DNA from: Trichodelitschia bisporula
Lineage: Eukaryota; Ascomycota; Dothideomycetes; Phaeotrichales; Phaeotrichaceae
Direction of reading: 5' to 3'
NCBI GenBank assembly: GCA_010356995.1
Contig: ML996695.1
Location: 195,061 to 259,060 of the forward strand
DNA: 64,000 nucleotides
Positions within the stretch are counted from its first letter, which is position 1; every line of letters starts with the position of its first letter. Under the pieces are notes generated by a model. The model saw nothing but the letters and a program-made list of their open reading frames with translations, was not told where the DNA came from and searched no databases. Positions 21,097 through 33,275 of this stretch are shown here, piece by piece. Position numbers and translations under genes: made by a program.

Positions 21097-23691
21097 TCAA
21101 ACAACAATGTACTCCCCCTCCGCGCGGCACATAGCCCGCCGCCATCTAAACGCCTGCCCACCGAGCGAACTCAGCATCGGCACCGAAGCACAACTGTCCG
21201 ACACCTTGACAAACTCCCACGCCTCACCAGCATCATCCTCAGCCCATACTCGCTCCAAAACCTCAAGCACGGTAAGGCTATTGAAGAAGGAGCACTCACG
21301 CGCAATCTCCAAGCAGCGCGAGCGAATGATATCCCGATGCGCACCATGCACACACTCCGTCCCAACAACAAGCACCGGCCAAAGCAAAAACTTATTCACA
21401 CAACTCGCCACCGGAATCGCAGCAATATGCCGCAACGCCGCAGTGACAAGCCCCTGAATCACACCCGACGCCGGCGGCGCATGCGGCGCCGCCAACCGCT
21501 CCGTGTACAGCAGCGCAGCATGCCGGAAAGCCTCGCTAATGTGCACCACTGAGGCAGAGTCCCCATCCGCCATGGGCGGCGACATCGGGCCGTAGGGAGG
21601 CGCATCCATAGCCCAGGCCGTGAGCCGCATGCGGATGTGGTGCCACTCAGTCCAGAAGTCCTGGCGGCTGGGCTGTTGGAAACCCAGTCCGACGGCTGGC
21701 GACGGGCCCAGCAACACCGAGCCCCACCCGTTGCTGTCTAGGCTGTAGTAGTCCTTAGCGACAGGGGCGCCGGGGCTGGCGCGGGGCGTGGGGATACGCG
21801 ACGGCGGGAGCATGGCCTCGCTGGCACGGCGGGTGTGCGAGTGGAGATTCAGCCGGCCGAGGCGGGCGATGAGCTTGAAGAGGCGACCGTCGCAGCCGGC
21901 GAGGTGCTCGAGCGCGCCGAGGTTGGCGGACAGGTCGAGCAAATCCAAAGCCTCGCCGCGGACGAGGGTTTCGCGGTCGTTGACCGTGGCGGTCATGACG
22001 TCAAACCAGGTGAAGAACATTTCGATCCATGTGACGAAGGGCGACGTGCCGTTGCGCCGATCGCGCATGGCGAGCAGCTTCTGCACGCCGGCCAGCTGAG
22101 TCTTGAACTTGTTGAAGCCGCTGTCGCAGACATGGAAGAGGCATAAAATGAGCAGCGTGGCGAGGACGGAGTCATCCGCCGCGCTAGCCGGATCCTTGAG
22201 CGAAGCATTGAAGAGTGCCACGGCATTGGTCTTGTAGTGAATCTCTTCTGGTGTAGCCTCGCTATGCATGTCTCGGATACCATCGGCTGTCAGCCGGTCG
22301 AACGGATCCAATCGGTCGAGGCCCTTCATGTTACGCATGCGGATGTTGTTGGTTGCAAGCGCGGCAATCGCGTTTTGCAACGCATTGCTAGACCCGGCTA
22401 GGCGCATGATGTGCATGCGGTAGGGGTTGCTTGGGCCATCGAAGGCGACGAGCACGGGGCAGATTGCCTTGTCATAATAGTCGAGCAGATATTTCATCCG
22501 GGGTGCCATATGGTTGAAGCCGCACGGATCCACCGGTCGCTGGACAGTGTGCGACCACGCAGGCTGCGCGTAGTCTGGAAAATGCTCTGGCATGCCGTTC
22601 AGAAAAAAGTCAGGCTCCAGCCTTGGGGCGTACGTGATCTGGATGGGCTCAGAGGGTGGTGTAGACATGTCCGTGCGGCAGAGAAAGTCGGAAAAGCTGC
22701 TCAACGTCACTGGGGGCGTCGTTGAGTACGTCTCGACGCACGCGGCGCTGCTGAAGTCCGAACCAAGGCTGGACGACAAGTACTCGTGCACCGGCACGGT
22801 TTGCGGAGATGCATTTGCGTAGGCGTACACATCGTACTGCTGGATCGGGTCTTGTTGAAAAGACAAGGAGTCAGAAAATGGATGAAGCATGGGCTCCGCC
22901 ACGGACCCCTCTTCCGGTGTGGGAGGCAGCTCACTGGGCGAAGGAAAGTCGCTCTCACTGAAGGTGCTGACGGAGCCCGTCGACGGTGCAGAAAAGAGCG
23001 ATTCTTCGTAGTTCGTCGGGAGCGTGTGCACCCTCTGTAGCGGCCGCGGCCGCGTCTGAACACGTGCGGGCTTGTCACCCAGTGACCCGTAACCCTCCAT
23101 GTGCTCGTGAAACCCCGTCATAGGCCATCCCGAATGGGGTGGACTCGAGCTCGGCATCGCGATCGGAATCGGAGCCGTGTGGCTGTAAGGCGTGTACTCG
23201 TAACCCGCGTGATGGATCTCGGTCCCGTGTGAGAAACCTGTGTAACCCGTTTCTTCGGTTTTGATTTTGACATCTGGCTCCAGGATTTTCGGCATTGAAA
23301 GTGTCCGCGCCTTTGGGGTCGGCTGGGCATTGGCAGCTGCGTTGTCATCACACGCCCTCCTAGTGGAATTCACAATCGGCAGCGAAAGCCCCCGGAGCTT
23401 CCCTCTGCTGGCCACTCCGACACCCCAGGTGAGTGTCGTTCTGTAGCCCGAGCATTCCTTGCCGATTTCCAAACACTGAGTGCCTACGGAGGTAAGCAAG
23501 AGATTTCCAACAAACTCATAGGACGTACAATAGGGTCGCCTCCGATCGCACCGCAACTGGCGCTTCCGGCATGTGAAGCAATCCTCAGTAGCACCGGTGG
23601 TTGTCGTTCGTCGGCGCCGCTTACGAGGAACAGCGGCCTGATTGTTGTTGGTAGATGCTGCCTCAGCAGCCTGAGCGGTACATGATGACAT
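21097..23691 (-). CDS. Zn2Cys6 transcription factor
   Basis: Exons 23691-23529 and 23483-21097 encode 849 residues. The 45-bp intron (GTACGT ... CTTACCTCCGTAG) has no stop and a length divisible by three, so the frame is open with or without splicing. Only the spliced form gives a canonical cluster, CFTCRKRQLRCDRRRPYCTQ followed by CLEIGKEC, with Cys 38, 41, 48, 55, 58 and 65 in C-x2-C-x6-C-x6-C-x2-C-x6-C spacing. A basic patch, PRKRRRRTT, precedes it. The region after the cluster, RTTLTWGVGVASRGKLRGL, is a conserved neighbour in this regulator group. Residues about 130-390 are Ser/Pro-rich and probably disordered; the C-terminal half resembles the Fungal_trans_2 helical domain. It should act in the nucleus as a DNA-binding regulator; targets are unknown. 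Confidence 0.85.
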   Translation of the reverse strand: MSSCTAQAAEAASTNNNQAAVPRKRRRRTTTTGATEDCFTCRKRQLRCDRRRPYCTSYEFVGNLLLTSVGTQCLEIGKECSGYRTTLTWGVGVASRGKLRGLSLPIVNSTRRACDDNAAANAQPTPKARTLSMPKILEPDVKIKTEETGYTGFSHGTEIHHAGYEYTPYSHTAPIPIAMPSSSPPHSGWPMTGFHEHMEGYGSLGDKPARVQTRPRPLQRVHTLPTNYEESLFSAPSTGSVSTFSESDFPSPSELPPTPEEGSVAEPMLHPFSDSLSFQQDPIQQYDVYAYANASPQTVPVHEYLSSSLGSDFSSAACVETYSTTPPVTLSSFSDFLCRTDMSTPPSEPIQITYAPRLEPDFFLNGMPEHFPDYAQPAWSHTVQRPVDPCGFNHMAPRMKYLLDYYDKAICPVLVAFDGPSNPYRMHIMRLAGSSNALQNAIAALATNNIRMRNMKGLDRLDPFDRLTADGIRDMHSEATPEEIHYKTNAVALFNASLKDPASAADDSVLATLLILCLFHVCDSGFNKFKTQLAGVQKLLAMRDRRNGTSPFVTWIEMFFTWFDVMTATVNDRETLVRGEALDLLDLSANLGALEHLAGCDGRLFKLIARLGRLNLHSHTRRASEAMLPPSRIPTPRASPGAPVAKDYYSLDSNGWGSVLLGPSPAVGLGFQQPSRQDFWTEWHHIRMRLTAWAMDAPPYGPMSPPMADGDSASVVHISEAFRHAALLYTERLAAPHAPPASGVIQGLVTAALRHIAAIPVASCVNKFLLWPVLVVGTECVHGAHRDIIRSRCLEIARECSFFNSLTVLEVLERVWAEDDAGEAWEFVKVSDSCASVPMLSSLGGQAFRWRRAMCRAEGEYIVV

Positions 23692-26600
23692 ATTGGAATC
23701 AATCGAAGTGGCAAGAACTGACGGGAGCGGCTATGATTGACTCGGGTAGGGCCCGGAGAGTTTATGAACAAGAGACCGGATTTGCGGCGAACGGTACAAC
23801 GAGACCCGGATTTGTGAGCGCGCTTGGGCATATAGACATTGACTTAAGGTGGGCATTTAGATGAATTAATGCAGATTCCCGACGGCCTCTCCGATAAGGC
23901 TCGCGTTTGTTTGCAAGGACATGGTATGATGGACCCCAAGGCGATAGCAAGTGACGCGTGTAGGCTCCGCGCGAGAAATAAATTAAAAGCGAGGACGAGG
24001 TTGGCAAGTGCAAACATGAAGTAGGCCTCAAGCGTGGGAAATGAGACACCAGCAGGAGGCGTGTGGTCCTCCGGGACGACGATCCAAGTTCAAGGTCTGG
24101 GGCCGATAGGGAAAACTGCCACGCACTTGAGGGGAGCGAGGGGTAAAAGGAGTGGAGGCAAGGCTGCCCGGCCTTGGGAGCTTCAAGCCGGCGAGGGTTA
24201 CATCGCCGTCTGTTGTCCTAGGAGGCCGACAGTAGCTAGCGGGTAGGAACACCGGGCGATGGAGAGGGACCCAAGGACGATTATCCCAGCCTGCAGACGA
24301 AGTTCGAGCGCCACGTCCGCATAGCCAATGGAGACATTCCGTGCATGCGGCGATCTTGCGGCCGCTATTTCGGGAGAAAGGGATTCCAACGGTCGCTGGA
24401 CGCTTGTGGGGGTGAGGGGGGTGAGGGGGGCTAGAGGCGCAGGGGGACGTACACTTGCCCTTGATGCCATGGCAAGAGTTGCCGTCGGGCAGCCGGCCAG
24501 CACTCCATGTCCACGCGCCAGGAGTAGAAGGTTAGGGGGCGTATTGAAGAGAGTCTCTTGGACAAGGAATCAAGGATCTGGGGGTGGGTGTCCGGTCCAC
24601 GCCTGTCTATCGTCGTTGGAGCAGCCTGAAGGCCTGAGGATTAATGCCAGGGGACGGATGCATTGGCCTCGGTTCGTTTGGTGAGGGTTATGAGCGAATC
24701 AGCCTTGCGTAATGACAGCCAGGAAGTTCGGGATGGTGGGGGGGGGCGAATAAAAGCGAGAGGAGACGAGGATGGGGGAGGATTGTGGAGGTTGAAAGCT
24801 ATGCCGGAGCTGGCCGAACCCCCGCACAATTCGCACGCCGCACCTCGCACGGCTGCATGGAAGCCCACGCGGAGCGCGGGCGACCTTCTAGCCGCCTCCT
24901 CTCCCGCCGCGCCTCTTCTCTATCCTCTCCACTCACGGCTCCTCTTCACCCCCGCTCCTCGCCGGCTGGCCGTGCTGACAAGCCGACGAGAGGCGTTGTC
25001 GCCGGCGACGGTCCGGCCCTCTGGGAATCTCGCAAGCCGCTCGCAAGCCGCTCGCAAGCCGTTCAACAAGCCAACCACGCCAAGTTCTCACGCCCGCCGC
25101 GATAAAAGAACTTCCGACGGCCAGCGATTTGAGTACGTAAGGGTGCAGAAAGCCGGTCTGCTTTGCACACGGTGAGCAACCCGCATCGCGAGGCACACCT
25201 CGTGAAGGATGCATCAGATCGCGCAACTCAATGCACAGCGTCCACCATCCGCAGCCATCATCAGTTTGGATGACGAATAGTCGAGTAAACGACTCCTACC
25301 TGTTCCTTGATTTCGCCTCAAGGATATCCCCCCTCCCCCAAATTTTGGCGAGAAAGAAGTCCTGCGGGGAGTGGTGCCGCAAACCCCGCAGCCGAGCCCT
25401 CGCTGGTTGCCCGCCTGGCAGTTGCCCTTTCCTGCAGCAGAGGATCGATACGGCGCACCGCGCCCCCTTCCTGGCCTCCCCCTCGTCCTCTCTCTTGTTG
25501 TTTATCCACGGGGTGATGTTTCGAACCCACAAACCTGGGGCTGTCCAACAGTTAATTAATTTTGTCCAGCCACCGCTGCTCCGTCGCAGCACCTGCTGAT
25601 GCTTTTGTCGCACGCTGCTAGCAGGCAGCGGGGCGCGTGGCCCAAAGGCATACTTCCTCCAACCTCGCCAGGACACGCATGCGATGCCTCGTATCCCGCT
25701 CGGCTTCAGTCCGATTGCGTTCTGTTCCTGGATGGAATTGATGCCTGCACTGCGAATGCTCGTTTCTTTTTTTCCATTTCCCGTGGATATCAGGCCGTGG
25801 CAAGCGTCAGCATTGCGGAAACGACCGCGATACGAGTGGGGATAGCTGCTGCAGACCCCCACGCGGCTTCACCTTTCGAGGCTGACCCCGCCAACTGCCG
25901 CGCTTCGGGACGGCTTTGTCCCGGTAAGCGAAGAGCAAAATTTGCGGCAATGAAGTGGCAGTTTGGGGGTGGCGGATGACGATTACGTGCATTCGGGTGA
26001 CAGTGCAGCCGATATATTCCCGTGGCCAGTTAAAGGGAGAGGGTGCCCGTATTGCACGGGCATATATGCACTACGCATTCACCTTCAGCAGCCTACAGAC
26101 TGCTAACTGCGATGCAGAAACGCTACGCACCTGCGATGAACGTCAAATTCACGCTAGGCACGCCGAGCGCGCACAGATTCGGGCCCGCTTCACGGCTTCC
26201 ATGCTAGGGAGCGTTTCCTGGTCTCAAACGGCTTCCGTCCTACAAGGGATCAAATAGATTAAATGTGTTTATTTCTGGAGGGACATACCCTGCTCTGCGA
26301 CGACAAGCACCACAGCTCTTCCGCCCTGCGGATATGGGTCTCATGATCGCGATATTTTAAGCTTCAAGCGTCCGGAGACCATAGCCTGGACGATGGAAAG
26401 AGAGACATGGAGCTCGCGTGGCTGGAGTCCGATGAGGGAAGGTTGACAGTTGGGCGGTTTCGAGAGCCCGGAGTGTCGGTCTGACACCGGAATAGTTTCG
26501 ATGCGCTAGGCGCCTAACTGGTTGGATGGCCGAAATATGCAGTCACCGGAACAGGCCTATTCAGATAGCGTCGGTTACTTGATGGACCAGCGGCAGGCCT

Positions 26601-28709
26601 GCAGAAGACTTGTAGCCGTGAAACCAACGTCGGCTCCATATCGCTGACGATGGGGAACGTCTCCGCCCCATGGCATAAGCGTTTATAGCGCGGAGCCATA
26701 GCGCGGAGCTCGTCAACCAAAGGCTAGATGCTGCTTGTTGACTGCGAATATTTTCCGAGCTTGCTCGCTTGCCTGCATTCGGATAGCGTTGAGCTAGTTC
26801 AGAATCCCACAGATCAGCTTCCCCGCTCTCCACATGATAGCTCAATGAGAAGCCATTCGGCGTGCTACATATCGCGTTATTGCCGGATCGATCGATGGGG
26901 CGGCAAACAGAACCGGTGGACGGCCAGCGTAACCGGGTTACGGGAAGTATTGCTCACCAAGGGCAGCAAACCTGTGCTGCGGGAAAGGATATGAAAGAAT
27001 ATGCCGTCGTGCGGTGGTTGACATGGACAGTTGAGATGAAGTCGAAAACTGTGAAGTCGTGAAGTTGCAAAGTCGTCAAAGCTGAGCCGATGGACTGAGA
27101 CATGCCGGTGACGTATGCTGTCACGTATCAGATCTTTCAGATGCCAGCCTTAAAGCCTTAATGTCTCCTCTGAGGATGCCTCAGCGCCAAGAGATAGTAG
27201 TCACGTTACCACCGACTCCTGTTCTCTGACTCGTGTCAGGTAAGGCCGCTCATTGACTTTCACGACAAACGCTTATTCCGATCCTGAATCCTAATATCAC
27301 ACTCCCCAGCAGAGCGCGCCCACCTGACGTATAGCTCTTGGTTCTCATGCAGCCTTCCATCGTTCAGTCTTAGCTCTACGTTCCTCATATCACACACGGA
27401 GCGTTGCGAGTCCTTTCATTCGTTATCTTTGCTAGCGGCTAGCTCATGTCAAAGTGGCTGATGCTGCGAGTGCTGCGGCCAAAACAACCCACGCTTACAC
27501 TGCGGTCGACTCCTCTGCCTGCCTCATGGTGAAGCATCGATGCCATTTGCTCTGCGTCTCGCTCCTGCGAACTCAGCTGCCTTCCTCCAGCGCCCACCCA
27601 ACACCCACTCGGCCGAGAGAGATGGAACTCCACGATAATGACAGGGAACCGCCCTGTTTACACATGCCTAATGGTTACTGAATCACACTGGACGCATTCG
27701 TGTCTGCAGCCAGTCCCCACAGCCCCTCCTCGTTGGTCTTTCTCCTCGAAACGCCCGACACTAATGTATATACTAAGGTATGATATATCACGGCGCCTCC
27801 CCGCATGAAGCGCGCGGCAGTTGGTAACTTCGTCCAACCAGGTACTGGCTTAGCCGAACTGCGTGAGCATTGACTTGATTGGTACAAGCGAGTTCCGCCG
27901 GGTGGTCGCCTGTGTCGTCTAGTCCCTGGGAGCTATCCAACGTCCGGTTATGTGGTTCGCTTTGTTTAGACGCAAGCAGCTCCAACTCTTACGCCGACGG
28001 ATTCCCATGCATCGTAATCGCGGCTGTGGCTGACTTCTTAACGGCACTAAATTCACCCGATGCTAATTTCGCCACCATAGGATCAAACAGGCAGCAGAGT
28101 GGGCGATTGCTTCACTGCGGTGTCCTGCATTCGTTGGCTTTTCAAACCGCTTGCGCATGATGCCACTCCGAAACGCTGCTTGAAGGAGTCCGGTGAGAGG
28201 CGGATTTTAACGCAGGAGAGCGGATATAATAGCCGCTTTTGAGTCTATTCACTCACCTCCGGGCCTCGACCGTCTTCCCGAGCCGTCTCTGGCCCACTTC
28301 CCGTGCTGTCAACGGCCAATGAAAATTTCACAATTACTTTGTGTGGTTACAATGTGGCCTCGGAATAGTCCTCGCGGTGACACCCTTTCTCTGATATCTG
28401 TCTCTCCTGTGGCTTTTTGCCGATTTTGTCTGCACACGCCACCCAGCCAACGGATTTCTACCTAACAAGGCCAAGGGAAGACGATTTGATAAACCCAGCC
28501 AACCTACGCCCACCATTGATGCCACTGGAGCTTCATGATAGCCAAGTGGGGCTGGAAGGATCAGGAAGAGGTCTATCATCATCGTCGCCAGTGGGCTGTG
28601 AATCAGCTGAACCTGCACATGCGGAGACCCAGAGGATCGAGGAATGGGATTCCATCACACCTTTTGCAAACAGTGCTGCTTTGTCGGCCTACTGAGTGGC
28701 AAGGCCACC
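23692..28709. other. gene-poor stretch, left part
   Basis: Five kilobases without a supported gene. The first part includes the promoter of the Zn2Cys6 gene. The remaining frames are short and unsupported. An 11-bp tandem repeat (CTCGCAAGCCG, three copies) lies at 25029-25061. Some frames, such as 27454-27681 on the + strand, have coding-like base use, but no start, splice or family evidence. Confidence 0.4.
25029..25061. repeat. 11-bp tandem repeat, three copies
   Basis: Three exact contiguous copies of CTCGCAAGCCG, followed by a decayed fourth. It lies outside any gene I can support. Confidence 0.75.
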
Positions 28710-28716
28710 TATAAAA
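28710..28716 (+). promoter_or_regulatory. TATA box of the small Cys-rich gene
   Basis: TATAAAA lies 119 bp upstream of the ATG at 28835, after a run without other signals. The interval to the ATG is rich in C and T with CTTTCTC-type pyrimidine stretches near 28785, as is common just before fungal start codons. Confidence 0.55.
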
Positions 28717-28834
28717 TGCGGGCGAGAGTCCCCCAAGTTGCTTCCATCAGCTCGGCGCCAACTCTCAGAAGCATACAGATCTTCTTCCTCTTTCTCAATC
28801 AGATATTTCAACCTCCACCTTAACAACTGTAATC

Positions 28835-29150
28835 ATGAGCACACCAGGGACCGGTGGCGGGTACATGAGATACCGTTGCTGCTATTGGGACGACGAATCA
28901 TGTGAAGGTTGGGTTTACCAGAATGGGGACGCATGTGGTCGCTGTTTGGTTGGTGGTCTTGGCTTTGGGGGAGCTTTAAGCATGAATTAACATCTCGCAG
29001 GAGAAAGGACTGCCGGCAAAGCGAGGCGGCGGTAGCGTGCCCTATCCCTCTGATTCCGATGAGTTCGACGTCCGCATTGCTGGAAGTGGCGTTGATGGTG
29101 TTGATGGGGTTGCCCCAGTTCACCACTACTGCTACTACCACCATGCTTAA
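28835..29150 (+). CDS. small Cys-rich protein of unknown function
   Basis: Exons 28835-28948 and 29001-29150 encode 87 residues. The 52-bp intron begins GTTGGT, contains the branch-like GAATTAACAT and ends TCTCGCAG; without splicing the frame stops after about 50 codons. Exon 1 encodes MSTPGTGGGYMRYRCCYWDD, then a Cys pattern ESC...ACGRCL; exon 2 encodes EKGLPAKRGGGSVPYPSDSD and a Gly/Val/Asp stretch ending PVHHYCYYHHA. In total six Cys, many Tyr and a His/Tyr-rich tail. There is no signal peptide or membrane segment, so a cytosolic or nuclear, possibly metal-binding, protein is conceivable, but that is speculation. Both exons have splice-compatible phase 0 and a TATA box upstream. I do not recognise the family. 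The donor is not the commonest form, which lowers certainty. Confidence 0.55.
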
Positions 29151-32100
29151 CTGCTGTCTTTCGCCATAGTGGTGCATTCAGGAGCGCCAAACGTTCCCCG
29201 CATTCAAGGGCTAGGCAGTCTGGGGGCGTCTTCCTATTGTGCGAGCGCTACAGGGGGATGGATTTGGCTCGGGAGGTTTACTTTTGCTACTCAGCTTAAA
29301 GTGTGAAGGGTTGGAGATTGTTCGTGAAGCTAGCAAATCAGCACCTTTCAAACCCGTGGCAGAGCCTCTTCTTCAGCCAACAGACTTCGTGTGACGTCTG
29401 TGCTGCCGTGGCCCCCACATGCGGAAACAATAGTGAATGGATGCAAGCTCTCCAATAGCGGACGTCAGGAGAAACATGTTGACCGACCTTCCCGGGGGAA
29501 AGTTTGACACCAAGCGTATAGAAGCCGGTCCCCGGGGGAGGGGAGGGGAGGGGGAAGATGATGTACTATCATGGCTGCAGATGCAAAATAAAAAGACCAA
29601 TGTGGTATCAGCAGTGATGTGGTTAGTCGCAGGATCATGGCTGAGCCCCTGGAAGGGCAACACCAACATCACGCGCGCGCGCTTTACGCGGAACACATCG
29701 GCGAGTGATAATAATCCGCGCGGCACGGGCGGGGAGGAAGGAAGGTAGAGCAGATGTCGCATCGAACCCGCAGGGCTGACTTCGAGAACGATCTCTGCGG
29801 AAGGCCCGATGATTTTGAACCCTGCGCAACATGGCGGCATAGTCCGGAGCTACATCACTCGATTGCTTGCATTTGCTTGGATTACTCTTCCTCTTTCAGC
29901 TTCCACAGGCTCTTTTTTTCGGCTCTGCAAGATCGGCTAACATGGCCTGGAAGCGGGCCTTGCTGCATGGTAGTGTCCACAATGAGCGACTCACAGCGAG
30001 GCTTGAATGCTCTAGGATGGTTCTCCGCTCCGTATCGTGGCCCTAATGGCCGCATTGGCTGGGTCGCCAACCGGTACGTACACCCGCCATCAGCATTCAA
30101 CGCCCCAACGGCATTCATCCCTAGTACGGCTTGTGATGGTATATCGCCCGGTAACGGTCGCATCTCTTTGCAGGCGGGGGTTGCGTCAACAATGCTTCTC
30201 AACTGATGGAGGGGTGACAGGGCGGATTCCCTTCCAATGAGCCTATAGCGCCATGCCCAGGACTACCTCGACAACGAGATAGCAAGTCTCCTCGTCAGCG
30301 AGATGCTCGCCAGTCTTGCACACTCTCCCTTGCACGCGACCGTTGCTGCCAGAATCAGCAGGCTCCTTCGCTTGGTGTGTTTCGCTTCCGTGGTGGGTTG
30401 TTTGAGACTCTTCAACGGACCGCGAAGCCGGGCACTAATATACTTCGCTGATGGCGATGTGTGGCACGCAATAACAGACGCATTATTACAAAGGTATTTG
30501 AGTGGGCGTGACGAACCACGCACATCCCGATATTAGGGTGGTCCGCACATCGTCCGAGCGCTACGGAAGCTCCCTGAACAAAACCCCACGTCCCGAGGTC
30601 CAAGCGATGCCTGGCTATATGATCCGCAATAATTTCAGGCTCTAGACGTGAAACACAGTCGACATCAATACGTCATGGACTCACTAGCTGTATCTGTAGT
30701 CACCACCCTCTCGTCACCGGCTTACTATTCTTGGTACTTATCCGGTGACGGGTACCTGCCCACATACCACGCATATGTCCCAGATAAGTAAGGTCAGTAA
30801 GCCCGAACCCCACGATCTCCTCATCTGCCGTAACCCTTGTCTTTGCTCTCCACCACCCCACCTACCACCCCATCCCTGGTCCACCCGGCTTGTCGACGCG
30901 GTGCGCGGCATCGCGGACCGCTGCACAAGCTCCCCCACCTCCTGAAACCGTCCGGACGGCCCCCGTCGATGCTCAACCCGGCGTTCGATGGTACAGTGTT
31001 AGCGGATCTGCTATCGTACCTGGATCTCAGTCGAGGCCCGTAGACACCAAAGATAGAATCCACCTCCAGCTCCCTTATCACTCCAGGCCGCGAGTGCGCG
31101 GACGAGACTTGCGCTAAACACCTCGAACAACAACCCCCGCAACCGCGCGATAAGAGCTTCGCGTGGAATGCAAGCACCATCGGGAAGCACTATATTTGAG
31201 TCCACCCGGGGTTCGCGACCAGCCGGGATCTGCGGGTTGCCGGCACCAATGTACAGATTCCCAACGTGCGCTCACTAAGCTTCTTCGAGTCTGTGCTCTG
31301 GCAGCAGGGACATTTCGCGGTCCACGTGGAGCTGATATGGAAACAAACGCTCAAGTTGCCGGTGGACGCAAACATCCCCTGTCCGTGTCTTCCCGCGGAC
31401 GTCAGCAAAGAATATACGCATATCGGCTCGAACGGTTCGCAGAGCCTATAGCGTTAGCATTTTAACGACCGACATCGCAGCCGTTTGCCGCAATACCCGG
31501 ACGGTGAGCCCCTCGCGATGCATCCTTATCCCATTAATTAATATCAAGCGCACAACCCTCTCTTACACCTGGGGCTTCGCGAGTGTACGTGGACGACGTT
31601 GGAAGACGCGAGACTGCCGCTGTAGGAACCCGAAGCCTGCATTTCAAGGCAACTACGGTTCTCTCAATGCTAGTTTGCTGGCATTGCGTCGGTTTTTGTT
31701 GATAACATTAATGCTCTGAGTAAGACGTCGTGGTACAAGGGAACTGCTTGCTAACCACGTCAGCCTTTCAGCCTTGCAACTGGCAACTCGCTTTCGCTCA
31801 CCGCTTGCCTGAACATCACGCCGAAGACAGAGGGCAACGTGCTCGTCGCAAAGGTCTCTGGCGGCCGGTTTTTCCTGCATGCGAATCCGCCTACAGTTGG
31901 CAAGAAACAGCCTGATCAGTGCTTCCTTCCAGAATACCCCGAACGCATATCACGTGATACTCGCCTTCCTCCTACCCAACGACATCATGACAGCTGCCAT
32001 CCAACCCACCCCATCCCCAGAGCACCATCCCCTATAGCCCGTTTCACCCCTCACTTCACCCACTCCCATCCACCAACCCATCTCCCCGCAGCAAATGCAA

Positions 32101-33275
32101 TGGCCCACCAGCGCACATCCCTCCCTGCAAAGCACATCCGCGCAGCAAGCCTCGCACGCGGTTGGTCAACCTCTCAAACACGCATCACCTCTCGCCTCCC
32201 CTCACTCCAACTCGCCCATTTGTCATCCACCCCGCAGGTCATCCACCCGCAGCCGCTCCAACCAACCGCGCTCCCACCATGCGCCCGGCAAGTGCCGACA
32301 CCTGCACGCTGCACGGCGTGCGTATGCCGCGCGTCGGCCGATCGGCGCATGTCGCGGTTGGCCGCGGGCACAGCTAGGCTACTCGTGTGGCTGCGGCACG
32401 CGCGGGAAAAGACAAAGTGGAGGAGAAGTCGAAGTAACGCCCGCCCGATCCGTCGCTGATGGTCGCAGGGCAGCACGCAGACGCACTCAGGCTGCGGCGT
32501 GGGCGGGGAGGTCGTAGTAGTGCCCGGCCGTTGGGTCACTGACGTCGCACGGCGTCGAGCAGACATACGGCAGACGCATCCCGTCCTGGCGTGTGCGATC
32601 CGAGTGGAGCGAGTCTCCGCCCCCAACTCTGCTATGCGAGGATAGTGCGAGATAGGATGGAGAGCGTGTGGTTGTAAAGCCGCATTGCTTGCCTTGATTT
32701 AACATTTCGCGGGGGGAGAGAATTCTATTCGTTCCCCAGGGCAACATCCAACGCGTCCAACACGATACAAGCATTGGGTGATGTGGCGCAAGGCTGCGCC
32801 TCTATCAAAAAAAGTACACTGCTGCGCGAATGCTGCTCGAAAATCTCGTAAGATCACTATCTCAACTCCGCATTGGTGCAATGCACATTTAATTATATGC
32901 AGATGGGATGGCTCAGTAATCATGTCTTGCATGGTAAACACCTTTCGCGCGTCCCATGTCCCGCCGGTATAGTGTTCCATGCTTATCTCAATCTCTGGGC
33001 ACGGCCGTTCAGCCTTGGCCAGCCTTGCGATCCTGCCTGTACGCCGCGGCGTCTGCTCTTGCTGCTCCTCCGCATAGCCAACTGTGACGTCAACCCGTAA
33101 GCTCTCATCGCCGCGCTTCACCGGACACTCCCGCTCCTCACCCCTCGCGACCCATTCCCACAATTCAGCAGCACTCCTTGAACGCTATCATCATCCTCCT
33201 TCTCAACATCACTTCTTCCTCCACTTCTTCCCACCCCTCCAAATCTCCCTATCCCCCACGATCCATCTCCCCACC
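29151..33275. other. gene-poor stretch, right part
   Basis: Four kilobases without an intact gene that I can support. The 31.0-32.0 kb part contains frames with coding-like third positions that look like remains of one or two old genes; see the separate pseudogene entry. A frame with an ATG at 29437 (103 codons) and one at 29982 (MSDSQRGLNALGWFSAPYRG...) were considered but have no supporting motif. Confidence 0.4.
31200..31960 (+). pseudogene. degraded gene remains, possibly HET-like
   Basis: Several consecutive + strand frames show coding-like base use but do not form an intact gene. Around 31530-31720 a stretch contains LSYTWG, the opening hallmark of the HET (heterokaryon incompatibility) domain, and a later piece resembles the FVDNINAL-type continuation of that domain. 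Neighbouring pieces on either side (for example near 31240-31400 and 31770-31960) look protein-like but are unrecognised. The element is broken with several breaks and looks old. The HET assignment rests on a short motif only and could be chance. Confidence 0.25.

Noticed and set aside
25500-25545. TTCGAACCC sequence resembling a tRNA T-arm on the minus strand
   Set aside because: No complementary acceptor ends or A-box at the right distance.
29437-29748. 103-codon frame with an ATG in the gene-poor region
   Set aside because: It contains a GGGGA low-complexity stretch, no motif, and no promoter or splice evidence.
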